Shown: in pieces, positions 14,700 to 25,603 of the stretch | Numbering within the stretch: position 1 is the stretch's first letter | Layout of the letters: the number at the start of each line of letters is the position of its first letter | Source of the DNA: Camelimonas lactis | GTDB taxonomy: Bacteria > Pseudomonadota > Alphaproteobacteria > Rhizobiales > Beijerinckiaceae | NCBI RefSeq assembly: GCF_004342915.1 | Contig: NZ_SLWL01000009.1 | Span: 62,001 to 126,000 of the forward strand | DNA length: 64,000 bases | Direction: 5' to 3' | Translations under genes and position numbers: made by a program | The notes under the pieces: model-generated | The model's input: only the letters and a program-made list of their open reading frames with translations | Databases searched by the model: none | What the model was told of the DNA's origin: nothing

Positions 14700-17356
14700 G
14701 CAACATGCGCGTCAAAATGATCCTCGACCTGATTGCCAACACCGGCAAGGGCGCGGACAAGGCTCGAAAAGACCTGAAAGGCGTCAAGGACGCCGCCAAG
14801 GCGCTGAAAGGCAGCGCCGGCGCAGGCCCTGACAAGCTCCGCAAAGATCTGGAGCGGCTCACGCCTGCCGCCCGCAAGGCGGCAAAGGAACTGGCGATTG
14901 CTGGCCATCGCGAACGTCAGATTGGCCGCGATAGCGGTGTCGCAAAAACCACCCGCCAGCTGGAACATGCGCGCCGAACGGCCAAACGCCTGAATACCGA
15001 GCTGCGCGCGACGCCCGGTGCGAGCTTTGCCCGCGAGGCTCGGCTCCGCACGCACGGCCGACAGATCATGGAACGGCTTGACCGGAAACAGGCTCGCCGC
15101 GCCGTCCTGTCCTCTGGCGGGACGGCCACCGGCGCGCGCGGGCGTCAGCGCGCGCCAGCATCCAGCGCTTCAGCGATGGCGCCGGAGGGGGCCTCCGGCG
15201 CTGCGCTGATGGCAGCTGGTCGCGGTCTCGCGCCTATGTTCGGCGCGTACATGGGGTGGCAAGGCGTCAAGGCTGTAAGTCGCAATACTGTCGGCAAATC
15301 GATTTCGTTTGAAGCGGCCATGGCTGACGTCAAACGCAAGGTCGATTTACCTGACGGCGGCTCCTTCGAGCAGATCGAGGAGTGGATCAACAAGGCCGCC
15401 ATACGGTTTGGCAAGAGCCGGACCGAAGTCGCAAACCTGGTCGCCGAGCTCGGCGCGGCCGGCGTTGCCTATGAGGACCTGTCCAAGGCGATTGAGCTCA
15501 ACACCAAGGCCTCCGTCGCCTGGGACATGACCGCCGGCGATACCGGCAACACGATGGCCAAAATTCGCGCCGGGCAGAACCTGACGATGACCCAACTCGA
15601 AGAGTTCGGGGACAAGGTCAACGCGATCGCGGACGCCGGTGCCTCCAAGGAGAGCGACCTCGTCGAAATGTACCAGCGAGCGGGCGCATCCGGTGAGATT
15701 TCTGGTCTGGATATGGACACATCGCTGGCCTTCCTGGCCGGCATGAACTCGGCGGGGATCCAGCCTGAGATCGCTGCGCGCGGCTATGCGGCGATGATGT
15801 CCAAGCTGCGTGTCGCCAACACCGCCGGCACGGACGCCATGGAAGAGGGTTTCAAACTTCTCGGACTCACAGGTGATCAGGTCGAGCAAGGCATGAAAAA
15901 GGACGCGAAGAAGACGCTGCACGACTTCATCGCCCGTTTTCAGGCAGCGAAGGATCAGGCTGGGGCGGCAACGCTCATCTTCGGCCAAGGATGGTGGGAC
16001 GAATTTGCACGCATGGTGCAGGCCATGCCTGAAATCCAAAAGTATCTTGGGATTCTCGGCGACAGATCCAAATGGCAGGGCTCGATGGGCAAATCGCTCA
16101 ACATCGAGTTGGAGACCACAGATAACCACCTGAAACGGCTTGAGGCGCTGACCAGCAAAATTGGCGACAATCTCGGGCGGTGGATGCTCCCCGGGATCAA
16201 TGCGGGCGTGAACAAGGTCGTCGAGGCTATGGACAAGCTCGACGCCATCATGAAACGCGGCGCCCTGCTTGATGATGCCGCCAAACGCCAAGCGGAAGGG
16301 CAGGCTCTGACGCCCGCGCAAAGGGCGGCGATGGCGGACGACGAGAGCGGAGCCAACCAGGTTGGTCAGGCAGCTTCAGAGCGTGTCCAGCGACAGATTG
16401 GGGCCGAAGCCCGCAAACGCGAGCAGGCAATTGCAGCCGATCTCGGCGACAACAGCAAAATCGACCTGGTGCGCCTGCGGGCGCGCAACCTCGGCCGCCT
16501 CAAGCTGGACAAGGAGATTGAGGGCGTCGCCAGATCTCTGGCGCTTGGTGATCCGACCGGATCGAGCCCGATGTATCGTGCGCAACGCGACCGGCTGGCT
16601 ATGCTGCGCGGCCAGCGCGGTCGCATGGGCGCACTTGAGGCCGAGCCAACCACCATCGCTGACGATCCGCGCGTGGTGAGCCTCCAAGATGAGCAAAGGC
16701 GACTGCGGGAGCGGCTTGCCCGGCAAGGGCGGCTTGCGGAGACGGCGGAGCGGCCCGAGGACGCTTCTGGCTTTGCGGCCGACGCTACGGACACGCGCCG
16801 CAAGATCGCGGCATCGGAACATCAGCTTCGCCGGCATTTGGCTCCCCAGCTCGCTGCGGTGCAGCGCTGGGGTTTTGGAGGCGCGTGGGGCGCTCCTGTT
16901 GGCGAGGGCGGCGACGGCGCCATTGGCTCGTCCGGTCTGACGGCGTTCGGACTTAACGGTGGTGGGCTTGCCTCGACCGGCTCCAGATCCGTTCGCGGCA
17001 AGGGAGTTGCTGGTTCCGGCGCCAATTGGGCCAGCGCCCTGCGGTCAGATCTGGACGTCGATCTTGGCCCAGCCGGAATGACGATGATGGAAAAGCTTGG
17101 CGCCGGGATCCGCAGCGGTGGAGCGGCCGCCACGGGCGCCGCCTCGGCCGTTGGCGGCGAGCTGCAGGGCGCCTTCGCGGGCGTCGACCTCAGCAACGCG
17201 GGCATCCAGATCATGGCCAGCCTGGCTGCTGGGATCCGTAGCGGTGGGGCGCAGGCTATAGCAGCCGCAGCCGGCATTGCCGCCCAGGTTCGGGGCGCCG
17301 CGGCCGGCGGCGGAGCTGGCCGGATCGGTGGCGCGCTGCACGATGGGGTGGAATGA
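14696..17356 (+). CDS. Tail tape measure protein (P2 gpT-like)
   Basis: 886 residues from GTG 14696, which overlaps the E' stop; ATG 14705 is an alternative. Residues 1-140 are a charged coiled-coil. Residues about 200-400 hold the TP901-type tape measure core: SFEAAMADVKRKVD, AAIRFGKSRTEVANLVAELG, MTAGDTGNTMAKIRAGQNLT and SGLDMDTSLAFLAGMNSAGI. Long helices follow, and residues about 788-870 hold two copies of a segment with AGIRSGGA. The protein fixes tail length; 886 residues at about 0.15 nm per residue suggests a tail near 130 nm, which is only an estimate. Confidence 0.92.
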   Translation: MSNMRVKMILDLIANTGKGADKARKDLKGVKDAAKALKGSAGAGPDKLRKDLERLTPAARKAAKELAIAGHRERQIGRDSGVAKTTRQLEHARRTAKRLNTELRATPGASFAREARLRTHGRQIMERLDRKQARRAVLSSGGTATGARGRQRAPASSASAMAPEGASGAALMAAGRGLAPMFGAYMGWQGVKAVSRNTVGKSISFEAAMADVKRKVDLPDGGSFEQIEEWINKAAIRFGKSRTEVANLVAELGAAGVAYEDLSKAIELNTKASVAWDMTAGDTGNTMAKIRAGQNLTMTQLEEFGDKVNAIADAGASKESDLVEMYQRAGASGEISGLDMDTSLAFLAGMNSAGIQPEIAARGYAAMMSKLRVANTAGTDAMEEGFKLLGLTGDQVEQGMKKDAKKTLHDFIARFQAAKDQAGAATLIFGQGWWDEFARMVQAMPEIQKYLGILGDRSKWQGSMGKSLNIELETTDNHLKRLEALTSKIGDNLGRWMLPGINAGVNKVVEAMDKLDAIMKRGALLDDAAKRQAEGQALTPAQRAAMADDESGANQVGQAASERVQRQIGAEARKREQAIAADLGDNSKIDLVRLRARNLGRLKLDKEIEGVARSLALGDPTGSSPMYRAQRDRLAMLRGQRGRMGALEAEPTTIADDPRVVSLQDEQRRLRERLARQGRLAETAERPEDASGFAADATDTRRKIAASEHQLRRHLAPQLAAVQRWGFGGAWGAPVGEGGDGAIGSSGLTAFGLNGGGLASTGSRSVRGKGVAGSGANWASALRSDLDVDLGPAGMTMMEKLGAGIRSGGAAATGAASAVGGELQGAFAGVDLSNAGIQIMASLAAGIRSGGAQAIAAAAGIAAQVRGAAAGGGAGRIGGALHDGVE

Positions 17357-17775
17357 TGGTTCCGATCCTTGCTATCGGCCCGCATGTCTTCGCCAGCCTG
17401 CCGCTGTCCCTGCAGAGGATTCGTGAGCGCACCGTGGCCAACTGGCCCGCCGCCAACCGCTTCGGCAAGGGACCGGTCCGTCAGTTCACCGGCATGGGCG
17501 AGCACGAGTTTGAGGTCGAGGGCCTCTATTTCCACCATGAGTGGGGCGGTCACGACGACTATCTGGCGCTCAAGCGCACCCAGGCCGCTGGCCAGCCCGT
17601 GCAGTTGCTCGGCCGCGCCGCCGGCGACTTCGCAGCCAGTGTGTTCGGGACCGTGGTGATTCTGGAGGTCGGCGCAGACCATAAATGGATCGACGTCACC
17701 GGCATCGGCCGCGTCGTCTCGTTCGACGTCAAGCTCGGGGCCTTCGGCGATGAGATGCCAGGAGGCCTGTTCTGA
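17353..17775 (+). CDS. Tail protein U-like (P2 gpU)
   Basis: 140 residues; ATG 17353 overlaps the tape measure stop, and ATG 17356 is also possible. The order of hydrophobic strands, with QRIRERTVANWPAANRFG and YLALKRTQAAGQPVQLLGR, and the ending DVKLGAFGDEM, corresponds to the P2 gpU family (159 residues in P2), in which the family core reads 'f..p..r.g..p.lqf.G....i.l.G.l.'; here FTGMGEHEFEVEGLYFHHEW. The protein caps the tail tube before joining to the head. Directly followed by X, as in P2. Confidence 0.88.
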   Translation: MMVPILAIGPHVFASLPLSLQRIRERTVANWPAANRFGKGPVRQFTGMGEHEFEVEGLYFHHEWGGHDDYLALKRTQAAGQPVQLLGRAAGDFAASVFGTVVILEVGADHKWIDVTGIGRVVSFDVKLGAFGDEMPGGLF

Positions 17776-17996
17776 TGCGTATTCGGATCGAGAGGGATGG
17801 CATGGCGCTCGATCTGGCGATCTGGGAGGCGCTCAGCCGGCCAGACGATATGACCGGCATTGTCGAGATGGTGCTGGATTCCAATCGCGGCCTTGCTGAC
17901 CTGCCCCTGGTCTTGCCGCTGGGGACGGAGATCGACATTCCGGACGTGGGCGCGGTCGAGCAGCAGGTGCGACCGGTCGTGAGGCTATGGGACTGA
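17775..17996 (+). CDS. Tail protein X (LysM-like)
   Basis: 73 residues, a typical length for the phage_tail_X family. The body reads RDGMALDLAIWEAL then GIVEMVLDSNRGLADLP and ends LPLGTEIDIPD, the usual 'Gd.ld.i.....g.....ve.vl..NpgLa..g..lp.G..i.lP' pattern. One-base overlap with U (TGATG). The protein is thought to contact the baseplate hub or tail tip. Confidence 0.92.
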   Translation: MRIRIERDGMALDLAIWEALSRPDDMTGIVEMVLDSNRGLADLPLVLPLGTEIDIPDVGAVEQQVRPVVRLWD

Positions 17997-19126
17997 TGGC
18001 CTGGGCTTTCGATCTCAACCAGCGTGGTTTCACGCCCATCCTCAAGGTGACCGTCGACGGCAAGGAGGTCGCAGGCGGCTTCTACGGCCGTCTGATTGAC
18101 CTCAAGATCAGGGACGAGGCCGGCCAGAAATCCGATTCTCTGACCATCACGCTCGATGATGCGGACAACGCGATCGAGTTGCCACGCGAGAAAGCGCTGA
18201 TCGAGGTGTGGGGCGGCTTTAAAGAGACCGGCCTCACGTTGATGGGCTCCTATGAGCTCCAGACCATCTCCATCCAGGGTGGCGCCGACGAGCCGGAGAT
18301 CATTGTGCTGCAGGCTTCAGCCGCGGATCTCAAGCGCAAGCTCAAAGGCAAGGGCCGCGAGGCCTTCGAGGGCAAGACGGTCGGCGATATTGTCGACGCG
18401 ATCGCCCAGCGTAATGGCATGCAGGCCCGCGTTTCCGAGCAGCTGCGCAATATCAAGGTGCCATACCGGGCGCGCGTTGATGCGTCGGAGATCGATTTCC
18501 TGACTACCCTGGCCGATCAGTACGGCGCCGTGGTCAAGCCGATGGGCGACAAGCTGGTGATGGCCCCGCGCGGCGAAGCGAAGGCCGCGTCCGGCAAAAA
18601 CCTTCCTCCGATCCAGATCGAGAAAAGCGATTGCAACCGGTGGCGGATCGAGCCGAAGGGTCGGCCGCAATACGGCAAGGTGCGGGGCGCCTACATCGAC
18701 CAGGACACCGGCAAGCGCCAGATAACCTCCGCCAACACCGGAATGGAGGGGCCAGAGTTCACGATTCGCGATCCCTTCCCCAGCAAGGAACAGGCCGAAA
18801 AGGGCGCGCTGGCCGAGGCGCGGCGACTGACCCGAAACACAGGCGATGGACATTTCGAGCTGGCGCTCGGCCGGCCGGACGCGCAGGCCGAAGCTGATGT
18901 GACTGCGGGCTCCAGCTTCCGCACCGGCGTGGCAGGCAACTGGCGGGCCGAGGCCGTCGAGCACACCTTCGACGACAACGGCTTCCGGACCAAGATCGAG
19001 ATCAAGGCCAAGGAGGACGGATCGTCGGAGAAAAACAAACAGCCGCAGAAGGCAAAAAAGAAGGGAGCAAGCCAGCAGCAGGACAGCGGGTCGTCGGGCG
19101 CATCGAGCCCTTATGGTCCGTTCTGA
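17987..19126 (+). CDS. Late control / baseplate hub protein D-like (P2 gpD)
   Basis: 379 residues. ATG 17987 (GAGG 2-3 bases before) or ATG 17996 (TGATG junction with X) can both serve; the longer form is given. Features are an N-terminal beta domain with KVTVDGKEV and LIDLKIRDEAGQKSDSLTIT, then AFEGKTVGDIVDAIAQRNGM (the conserved 'g.tlg.il..iA..nGl'), and the hub fold strands up to about residue 340. The last 40 residues are Lys/Gln/Ser rich and look disordered. In P2, gpD caps the spike and tube. Last gene of the tail module. Confidence 0.9.
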   Translation: MGLMAWAFDLNQRGFTPILKVTVDGKEVAGGFYGRLIDLKIRDEAGQKSDSLTITLDDADNAIELPREKALIEVWGGFKETGLTLMGSYELQTISIQGGADEPEIIVLQASAADLKRKLKGKGREAFEGKTVGDIVDAIAQRNGMQARVSEQLRNIKVPYRARVDASEIDFLTTLADQYGAVVKPMGDKLVMAPRGEAKAASGKNLPPIQIEKSDCNRWRIEPKGRPQYGKVRGAYIDQDTGKRQITSANTGMEGPEFTIRDPFPSKEQAEKGALAEARRLTRNTGDGHFELALGRPDAQAEADVTAGSSFRTGVAGNWRAEAVEHTFDDNGFRTKIEIKAKEDGSSEKNKQPQKAKKKGASQQQDSGSSGASSPYGPF

Positions 19127-19270
19127 CGTGGTGACGTGACAGGGGAGCCCAAGGCTCCGGCGGCCTGAGATTGGCGTCGCGGACCGCCCTACGAAATGAG
19201 GGGTTATCGTCGCCTGCCACGACGGCCTTGCGGCCGCACGGGCAAGTGACCCGATGCGGGTTAATAATCC

Positions 19271-20065
19271 ATGGATGCAGTGCGTCCCATCAGCCCTGTT
19301 GCGGGCTATATCGGCGGCAAGCGGCAGCTGGCCCGGACGATCATTGAGCGGATTTCGGGGATCGAGCATGCCCGCTACGCCGAGCCATTCGTTGGCATGG
19401 GCGGCGTGTTCCTGCGCCGGGACCTTCGGCCCAGGGTCGAGGCCATCAACGACGCATCGCGCGATGTGGCTACGCTGTTCCGCATTCTACAGCGCCACTA
19501 CCAGGCCTTTCTCGACATGCTGCGCTGGCAGCTGTCCAGCCGCACCGAATGGGAGAGGCTTCGTGATCAGGATCCGGATACGTTAACCGATCTGGAGCGC
19601 TCCGCCCGGTTCCTCTACCTGCAGCGCCTGTCCTTCGGCGGCAAGGTGGCGGGCCGGACCTTTGGCATCGATCCCTATGGGCCGGCGCGCTTCGACATCC
19701 GCAGGTTGGAGCCGCTGCTGGAGGCGGTGCATGAGCGCCTCGCCGGCGTCTGGATCGAGTGCCTGCCATGGCAGGCGTTCATCACGCGCTGGGACCGGCC
19801 GGACACATTGTTTTATGTGGACCCGCCATATTGGGGCACAGAGCACTACTACGGTCGGGACCTGTTCGGCCGGGAGCAGTTCAGCAAGCTCAGCGCTGTC
19901 CTCCAGGGCATCAAGGGGCGCTTCCTGTTGTCGCTCAACGACGTGCCAGAGGTGCGGGAGCTGTTCGCCTGGGCGGCCGTGGAGACGGTGGAGCTCTCCT
20001 ACACGGCCGGCGGCGGCCGGGGCTCAAAGCGGGTGAGCGAGGTGCTGATTTCAACGCCGCTTTAG
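19271..20065 (+). CDS. Dam-type DNA adenine methylase (D12 class)
   Basis: 264 residues. Motif I variant YIGGKR at residues 13-18, SAM-binding PFVGMGG at 39-45 and the catalytic DPPYW at 184-188 define a D12-class N6-adenine methyltransferase. Length agrees with Dam proteins (about 270). No endonuclease partner is seen nearby. In transposable phages such an enzyme usually protects phage DNA against host restriction. It stands alone 144 bp after D and is the last gene before the proposed right end. Start ATG 19271 has no good ribosome site; ATG 19275 is out of frame. Confidence 0.9.
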   Translation: MDAVRPISPVAGYIGGKRQLARTIIERISGIEHARYAEPFVGMGGVFLRRDLRPRVEAINDASRDVATLFRILQRHYQAFLDMLRWQLSSRTEWERLRDQDPDTLTDLERSARFLYLQRLSFGGKVAGRTFGIDPYGPARFDIRRLEPLLEAVHERLAGVWIECLPWQAFITRWDRPDTLFYVDPPYWGTEHYYGRDLFGREQFSKLSAVLQGIKGRFLLSLNDVPEVRELFAWAAVETVELSYTAGGGRGSKRVSEVLISTPL

Positions 20066-20088
20066 CAGCGGTTCAAAACGCACTTTGC

Positions 20089-20134
20089 TGCCATTTGATC
20101 TTTCGCGCACTGCCATTTGGTTTTTCGCGCTACA
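20089..20134 (+). mobile_element. Proposed right terminus of the Mu-like prophage
   Basis: Two near-identical 20-bp repeats (TGCCATTTGATCTTTCGCGC at 20089-20108 and the same with three changes at 20111-20130) are spaced exactly 22 bp apart, which is two helical turns. They are followed by TACA, so the element would end at the CA of 20133-20134. Read inward from the end the sequence begins TGTAGCGCGAAAAA, similar in style to the Mu right end, with transposase sites containing GCGCGAAA. The phage genes stop just before and host genes begin just after. The left end is outside the window, so the target duplication cannot be confirmed. Confidence 0.72.
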
Positions 20135-20191
20135 ACGGGCGCGACCGCTGCGACGCGGCGTCACGCCATGAGATCGCGGTTTCAGAAGGCC

Positions 20192-20237
20192 GAAGGGCCA
20201 AAACGCCGAAGGACCAAAACGCGAAGGAACAGGACGC
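20192..20237. repeat. Three tandem 15-16 bp repeats beside the prophage end
   Basis: Units GAAGGGCCAAAACGCC, GAAGGACCAAAACGC and GAAGGAACAGGACGC follow each other directly. They lie in host DNA, 58 bp past the proposed phage end. No gene is seen on either strand here with convincing codon use. Confidence 0.6.
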
Positions 20238-20332
20238 GAAACTTCCGGCGTGGCGCCGGCGGAAGCGCGGTCAGAAGCTGACGACGCGCCGCTCCCGTGA
20301 ACGTATCCCGCTTTTCGCGCGGGGCGCCAACG

Positions 20333-21205
20333 TTACAGCGCCCCCAGCTCCCAACGCACGCCAAGGGTGACCTCATGGCTCTCCAGCGTCTTGACGCGTA
20401 GCGGCGTCGCGGCGACGCAGGCGAAGCCGTCATCGCAGACGGCGCGGCCGCTGTTGGCGTTGCCGAGCCGCATGTAGCGGTAGCCGAGATCGGCAGAGAC
20501 GCCCGGCGCGATCTCATAGGCAACGCCCGCGTAGAGCGCGAAGGCGGCGCTGGCGTGCGAGCCGTCGCGGGCGGTGAGCATCTCCGTCGCCGGGGCCAGC
20601 GGCTGCGCCTGCTCGAAGCGGCCGACCCTGTAGACGCGGTTCCAGGCCACGCCCGCGCCCGCACCAACGTAAGGCGTCAGGCCGTTCCAGTTCAGGATGT
20701 CCCAATAGACGTTGGCCAGGGCGACGTTCGAGCGGGTTCCGGCGCTGTAATAGCCCACCGACTGGCTGGCGCCGGCAGCAAAGGCGCTGTCAACGCCGAC
20801 GCCGTGCAGCCGCACGCCGGACAGGGCCGTGGCCGTCACATCAACGCGGAGGGAAGGCCCGACGCGGTAGCCGACGCCGCCGCCGGCCGACCAGCCATGG
20901 TCGATGCGGGCGCGGGCGATGGCCGCGTCAACCGGCGTCACGCCGCCGGGCGCGGCGTAGGCCAGCGGAATCGCGTTGCGGGCGCCGCGCAGGCCCAGCC
21001 CCACGCCCACGTCGCCGCGCAGATACCAGCCGCCGCCAGCGGCCAGCGGCTTCTCAGGCTCGATCGACGGCAGCTCCGGCAGCAGGTCCGCCGCAACCGC
21101 CGGCGCCGCGCTGACGAGGCACCCGGCGGCGAGGCCAAAAGCCAGGCTGCGCGCGCGGCGCGAAGCCCGCCAGTTGAACCCCAGGGTGAGCGCCGAAGTG
21201 AGCAT
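20333..21205 (-). CDS. Outer-membrane beta-barrel protein (Omp25/31-like)
   Basis: 290 residues. Residues 1-39 form a signal peptide with a hydrophobic core (LAFGLAAGCLVSAAPAVAA) and an AxA cleavage site. The mature part opens with GGGWYLRGDVGVGLGLRG, a signature start for Hyphomicrobiales porin-like outer-membrane proteins, and alternates amphipathic strands (WSAGGGVGYRVG, TPYVGAGAGVAW, FALYAGVAYEIAPGVSADLGYRY), ending with a VTLGVRWEL strand that carries no terminal Phe. The last strand is followed by GAL. It lies 200 bp from the prophage end and its own downstream region shows no clear terminator. Confidence 0.85.
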   Translation of the reverse strand: MLTSALTLGFNWRASRRARSLAFGLAAGCLVSAAPAVAADLLPELPSIEPEKPLAAGGGWYLRGDVGVGLGLRGARNAIPLAYAAPGGVTPVDAAIARARIDHGWSAGGGVGYRVGPSLRVDVTATALSGVRLHGVGVDSAFAAGASQSVGYYSAGTRSNVALANVYWDILNWNGLTPYVGAGAGVAWNRVYRVGRFEQAQPLAPATEMLTARDGSHASAAFALYAGVAYEIAPGVSADLGYRYMRLGNANSGRAVCDDGFACVAATPLRVKTLESHEVTLGVRWELGAL

Positions 21206-21560
21206 GGTCAGGCATTCCTGTCGCGTCGCGCATCGTCACGGGCTGCGGACGTGCCGGAGAATGTTGCGCCTGCCGGGAGCCAGCTTCCGGCGCCGCGCGG
21301 GCGCGACATTCCAGTTCGATGTGGGCGAGGCGCCGCCGCGATTCGCTGCGCGGCCGTCCCTGCCCTGGCGCCAAATTCGCAGCCAACCGTTAACGCGCGC
21401 TTAACCTTAACGAAGATGGTTAATGAATTTTGGCCACAGGACCGTCCGGCCGCCGGGCAGACCGCGGGCGCGCCCGGCAAGGTCGCAGGCGCGCCAGGAC
21501 AACGTGCCGGCAAGGGGGACGCCGCCTCGCGTCTGGAAAATCTGTCAGGCCATATGGTTG

Positions 21561-21600
21561 AAAAAAACAACGCAGGCGACCCGTGCGGATCGCCTGCGTC
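21561..21600 (-). terminator. Intrinsic terminator of glmM
   Basis: On the - strand, 10-bp arms (ACGCAGGCGA at 21590-21599, complement at 21570-21579) with a 10-base loop are followed by a run of T (seven A on the + strand at 21561-21567). It lies 25 bp past the glmM stop. Confidence 0.88.
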
Positions 21601-21625
21601 AAACCTGTCCCGGACATCGAAAACG

Positions 21626-22978
21626 TCAGGCCGCCGCCCGGCCGATCTTGCCGATCTCGGCGATGACGTCGTCCACAACCTGGGTGACCACATCCAGATT
21701 GTCGCCCTCGCCCATCACGCGGATCACCGGCTCGGTGCCCGAGGGGCGCACCACCAGGCGGCCATTCTTGCCGAGCCGGTCGCGCGCCGCGTCGACGATG
21801 GCGTCAACGCTCTCGGCGGAAGGAGCCGCGCCGCGCGCATACCGGTAGTTCTTCAGCACCTGGGGGAACGGCTCGAACGCCCGGCAGACCTCGCTGACCG
21901 GCCGGCCGGCCCGCTGAACCACGGAAAGGATCTGCAACGCCGACAGCAGGCCGTCGCCGGTGGTGGCGTAATCCGACAGGATGATGTGGCCCGACTGCTC
22001 GCCGCCGACATTGTAGCCATTGCGACGCATATGCTCGAGCACATAGCGGTCGCCGACCGCCGTGCGCTCCAGGCCAAGGCCAATGCCAGAAAGATACTTT
22101 TCCAGGCCGAGATTGGACATGATGGTGGCGACGATCGCCGGCTTGCTCAGCAGTTCGGCCTCCTGCCAGCTGCGGCCGATCACCGCCATCAGCTGATCGC
22201 CGTCGACCACCTGGCCCTTCTCGTCGACAATGATCACCCGGTCAGCATCGCCGTCGAGGGCGATGCCCACGTCAGCCCGCACCTCGTGCACCTTGCGGAT
22301 CAGCGCTTCCGGCGAGGTGGAGCCCACATCCCGGTTGATATTGGTGCCGTCTGGCTCGACGCCGAGAGAGATAACCTCCGCGCCCAGCTCCCACAGTGCT
22401 TCCGGCGCCACCCGATAACCGGCGCCGTTGGCGCAGTCGACCACCACGCGCATGCCGTCGAAATCCACGTCGCGCGGCAAGGTGCGCTTGGCGAATTCGA
22501 CGTAACGGGCATGAACGCTGTCAATGCGCTTCGCCCGGCCAAGATCGGAGGCGCTGGCCAGACGCAGCGCCAGATCGCCGTCGATCAGTTCCTCAATCTG
22601 CCGCTCGACCTCGTCGGACAGCTTGTAGCCGTCCGGCCCGAACAGCTTGATGCCGTTGTCTTCGTAAGGATTGTGCGAGGCCGAGATCATCACGCCCATG
22701 TCGCAGCGCATGGAGCGCGTCAGCATGGCCACGGCCGGCGTCGGCATCGGCCCCAGTTGCAGGACGTCGATGCCGACGGAGGTGAAACCGGCGATCATCG
22801 CGGTTTCGATCATGTAGCCCGACAGCCGGGTGTCCTTGCCAATGATCACCCTGTTGCGGTGATCGCCGCGGCGGAACACCAGACCCGCGGCCTGCCCGAC
22901 CTTCAACGCCAGCTCTGGCGTGATGACGGTGTTGGCGCGACCGCGAATACCATCCGTGCCGAAGTAGCTTCTTGTCAT
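21626..22978 (-). CDS. glmM: Phosphoglucosamine mutase
   Basis: 450 residues, the normal length. Converts glucosamine-6-phosphate to glucosamine-1-phosphate for UDP-GlcNAc, peptidoglycan and lipid A. N-terminus [12 protein letters not shown]; active-site serine region [18 protein letters not shown] with Ser about 101; metal loop ALDGDADR; sugar-binding GEQSGHI; phosphate-binding [12 protein letters not shown] near the C-terminus. All catalytic elements are present. It lies downstream of ftsH on the same strand, separated by 428 bp that include a terminator, so it probably has its own promoter. In many relatives folP lies between ftsH and glmM, but not here. Confidence 0.97.
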   Translation of the reverse strand: MTRSYFGTDGIRGRANTVITPELALKVGQAAGLVFRRGDHRNRVIIGKDTRLSGYMIETAMIAGFTSVGIDVLQLGPMPTPAVAMLTRSMRCDMGVMISASHNPYEDNGIKLFGPDGYKLSDEVERQIEELIDGDLALRLASASDLGRAKRIDSVHARYVEFAKRTLPRDVDFDGMRVVVDCANGAGYRVAPEALWELGAEVISLGVEPDGTNINRDVGSTSPEALIRKVHEVRADVGIALDGDADRVIIVDEKGQVVDGDQLMAVIGRSWQEAELLSKPAIVATIMSNLGLEKYLSGIGLGLERTAVGDRYVLEHMRRNGYNVGGEQSGHIILSDYATTGDGLLSALQILSVVQRAGRPVSEVCRAFEPFPQVLKNYRYARGAAPSAESVDAIVDAARDRLGKNGRLVVRPSGTEPVIRVMGEGDNLDVVTQVVDDVIAEIGKIGRAAA

Positions 22979-23324
22979 ATGTCCTGTGCCTCAGGCAGTT
23001 TCCGGAAAAAGCGATGATGCTTCACGTCACTGCGACCAAACTGTTCCGGCGGGCGCTTCGCCCGCGCCAGAAGCTCCCGGACGCGGACGCTCCCCATGCG
23101 GCAGCCCCTCTTGCGGAAGCCCTCTTGCGAAAACAGGAGCCCGGGGCGAGCCCGGGTCCCGTCCCAAATCATCCGCCGCCCCAACTATTCCATGTGCGCC
23201 GTGAACGCCTGTTGCGTCAAGCAACGGAAGGGCTTTAGGTATTCACTATTCATAACATGATGTTACCGGCCACCGCCGCCCGGCCGGCGGCCGGTAACGC
23301 TACCAGGAGCAACTTCTGGTTGAC
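22979..23324. other. Intergenic region upstream of glmM
   Basis: No convincing gene in 346 bp. A perfect 10-bp inverted repeat (GTTACCGGCC at 23262-23271, complement at 23289-23298) with a 17-base loop lies near ATTCACTATTCATAACATGA, an AT-rich patch that could be the glmM promoter area on the - strand. Promoter elements could not be fixed with confidence. Confidence 0.5.
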
Positions 23325-23358
23325 GAAAATCGCCCCGGTCCAGGGGGGCCGGGGCGAT
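23325..23358 (-). terminator. Terminator-like hairpin after ftsH
   Basis: Arms ATCGCCCCGG (23349-23358 read on - strand, complement 23329-23338) with a 10-base loop, followed on the - strand by ATTTTC. Short T-run, but it sits 48 bp after the ftsH stop in the right orientation. Confidence 0.72.
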
Positions 23359-23406
23359 GCTTGCAGATAGGGCGGTCAGATGTTCTTCCGCCGGATCCTG
23401 GGGACG

Positions 23407-25329
<1,923 letters not shown>

Positions 25330-25603
25330 CTTGAATTATATGTCCTGGTCCAGCGGGCTGCCGCGCGCCATAAGGATCTCAACCAGCCCCATATTTAGGC
25401 TTGAAGCGACCTGTTGCCAAGGTCGCGCCATCAACGGAGCCCGCGGGAAGCGGAGGCTGAATGGAGGCTGCGCGCCTTCTACCTGCGAAAAGCGCCCTGT
25501 TTGGGGCAGGCGCGGCGGTTATGCCGCAGGCCGGCGACCGCTCTGACAACCTGGCGGCCAGCCCGGGCGGGTGATCGCCGCGCGGAATTCCAGGCGGTGA
25601 CCA

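Noticed and set aside
20555-23017. 820-codon open frame on the + strand opposite glmM and the beta-barrel gene
   Set aside because: It lies antisense to genes with clear catalytic motifs; the long opening is a by-product of high GC codon use and its amino acid content is biased to Arg, Ala and Gly with no recognisable domain.
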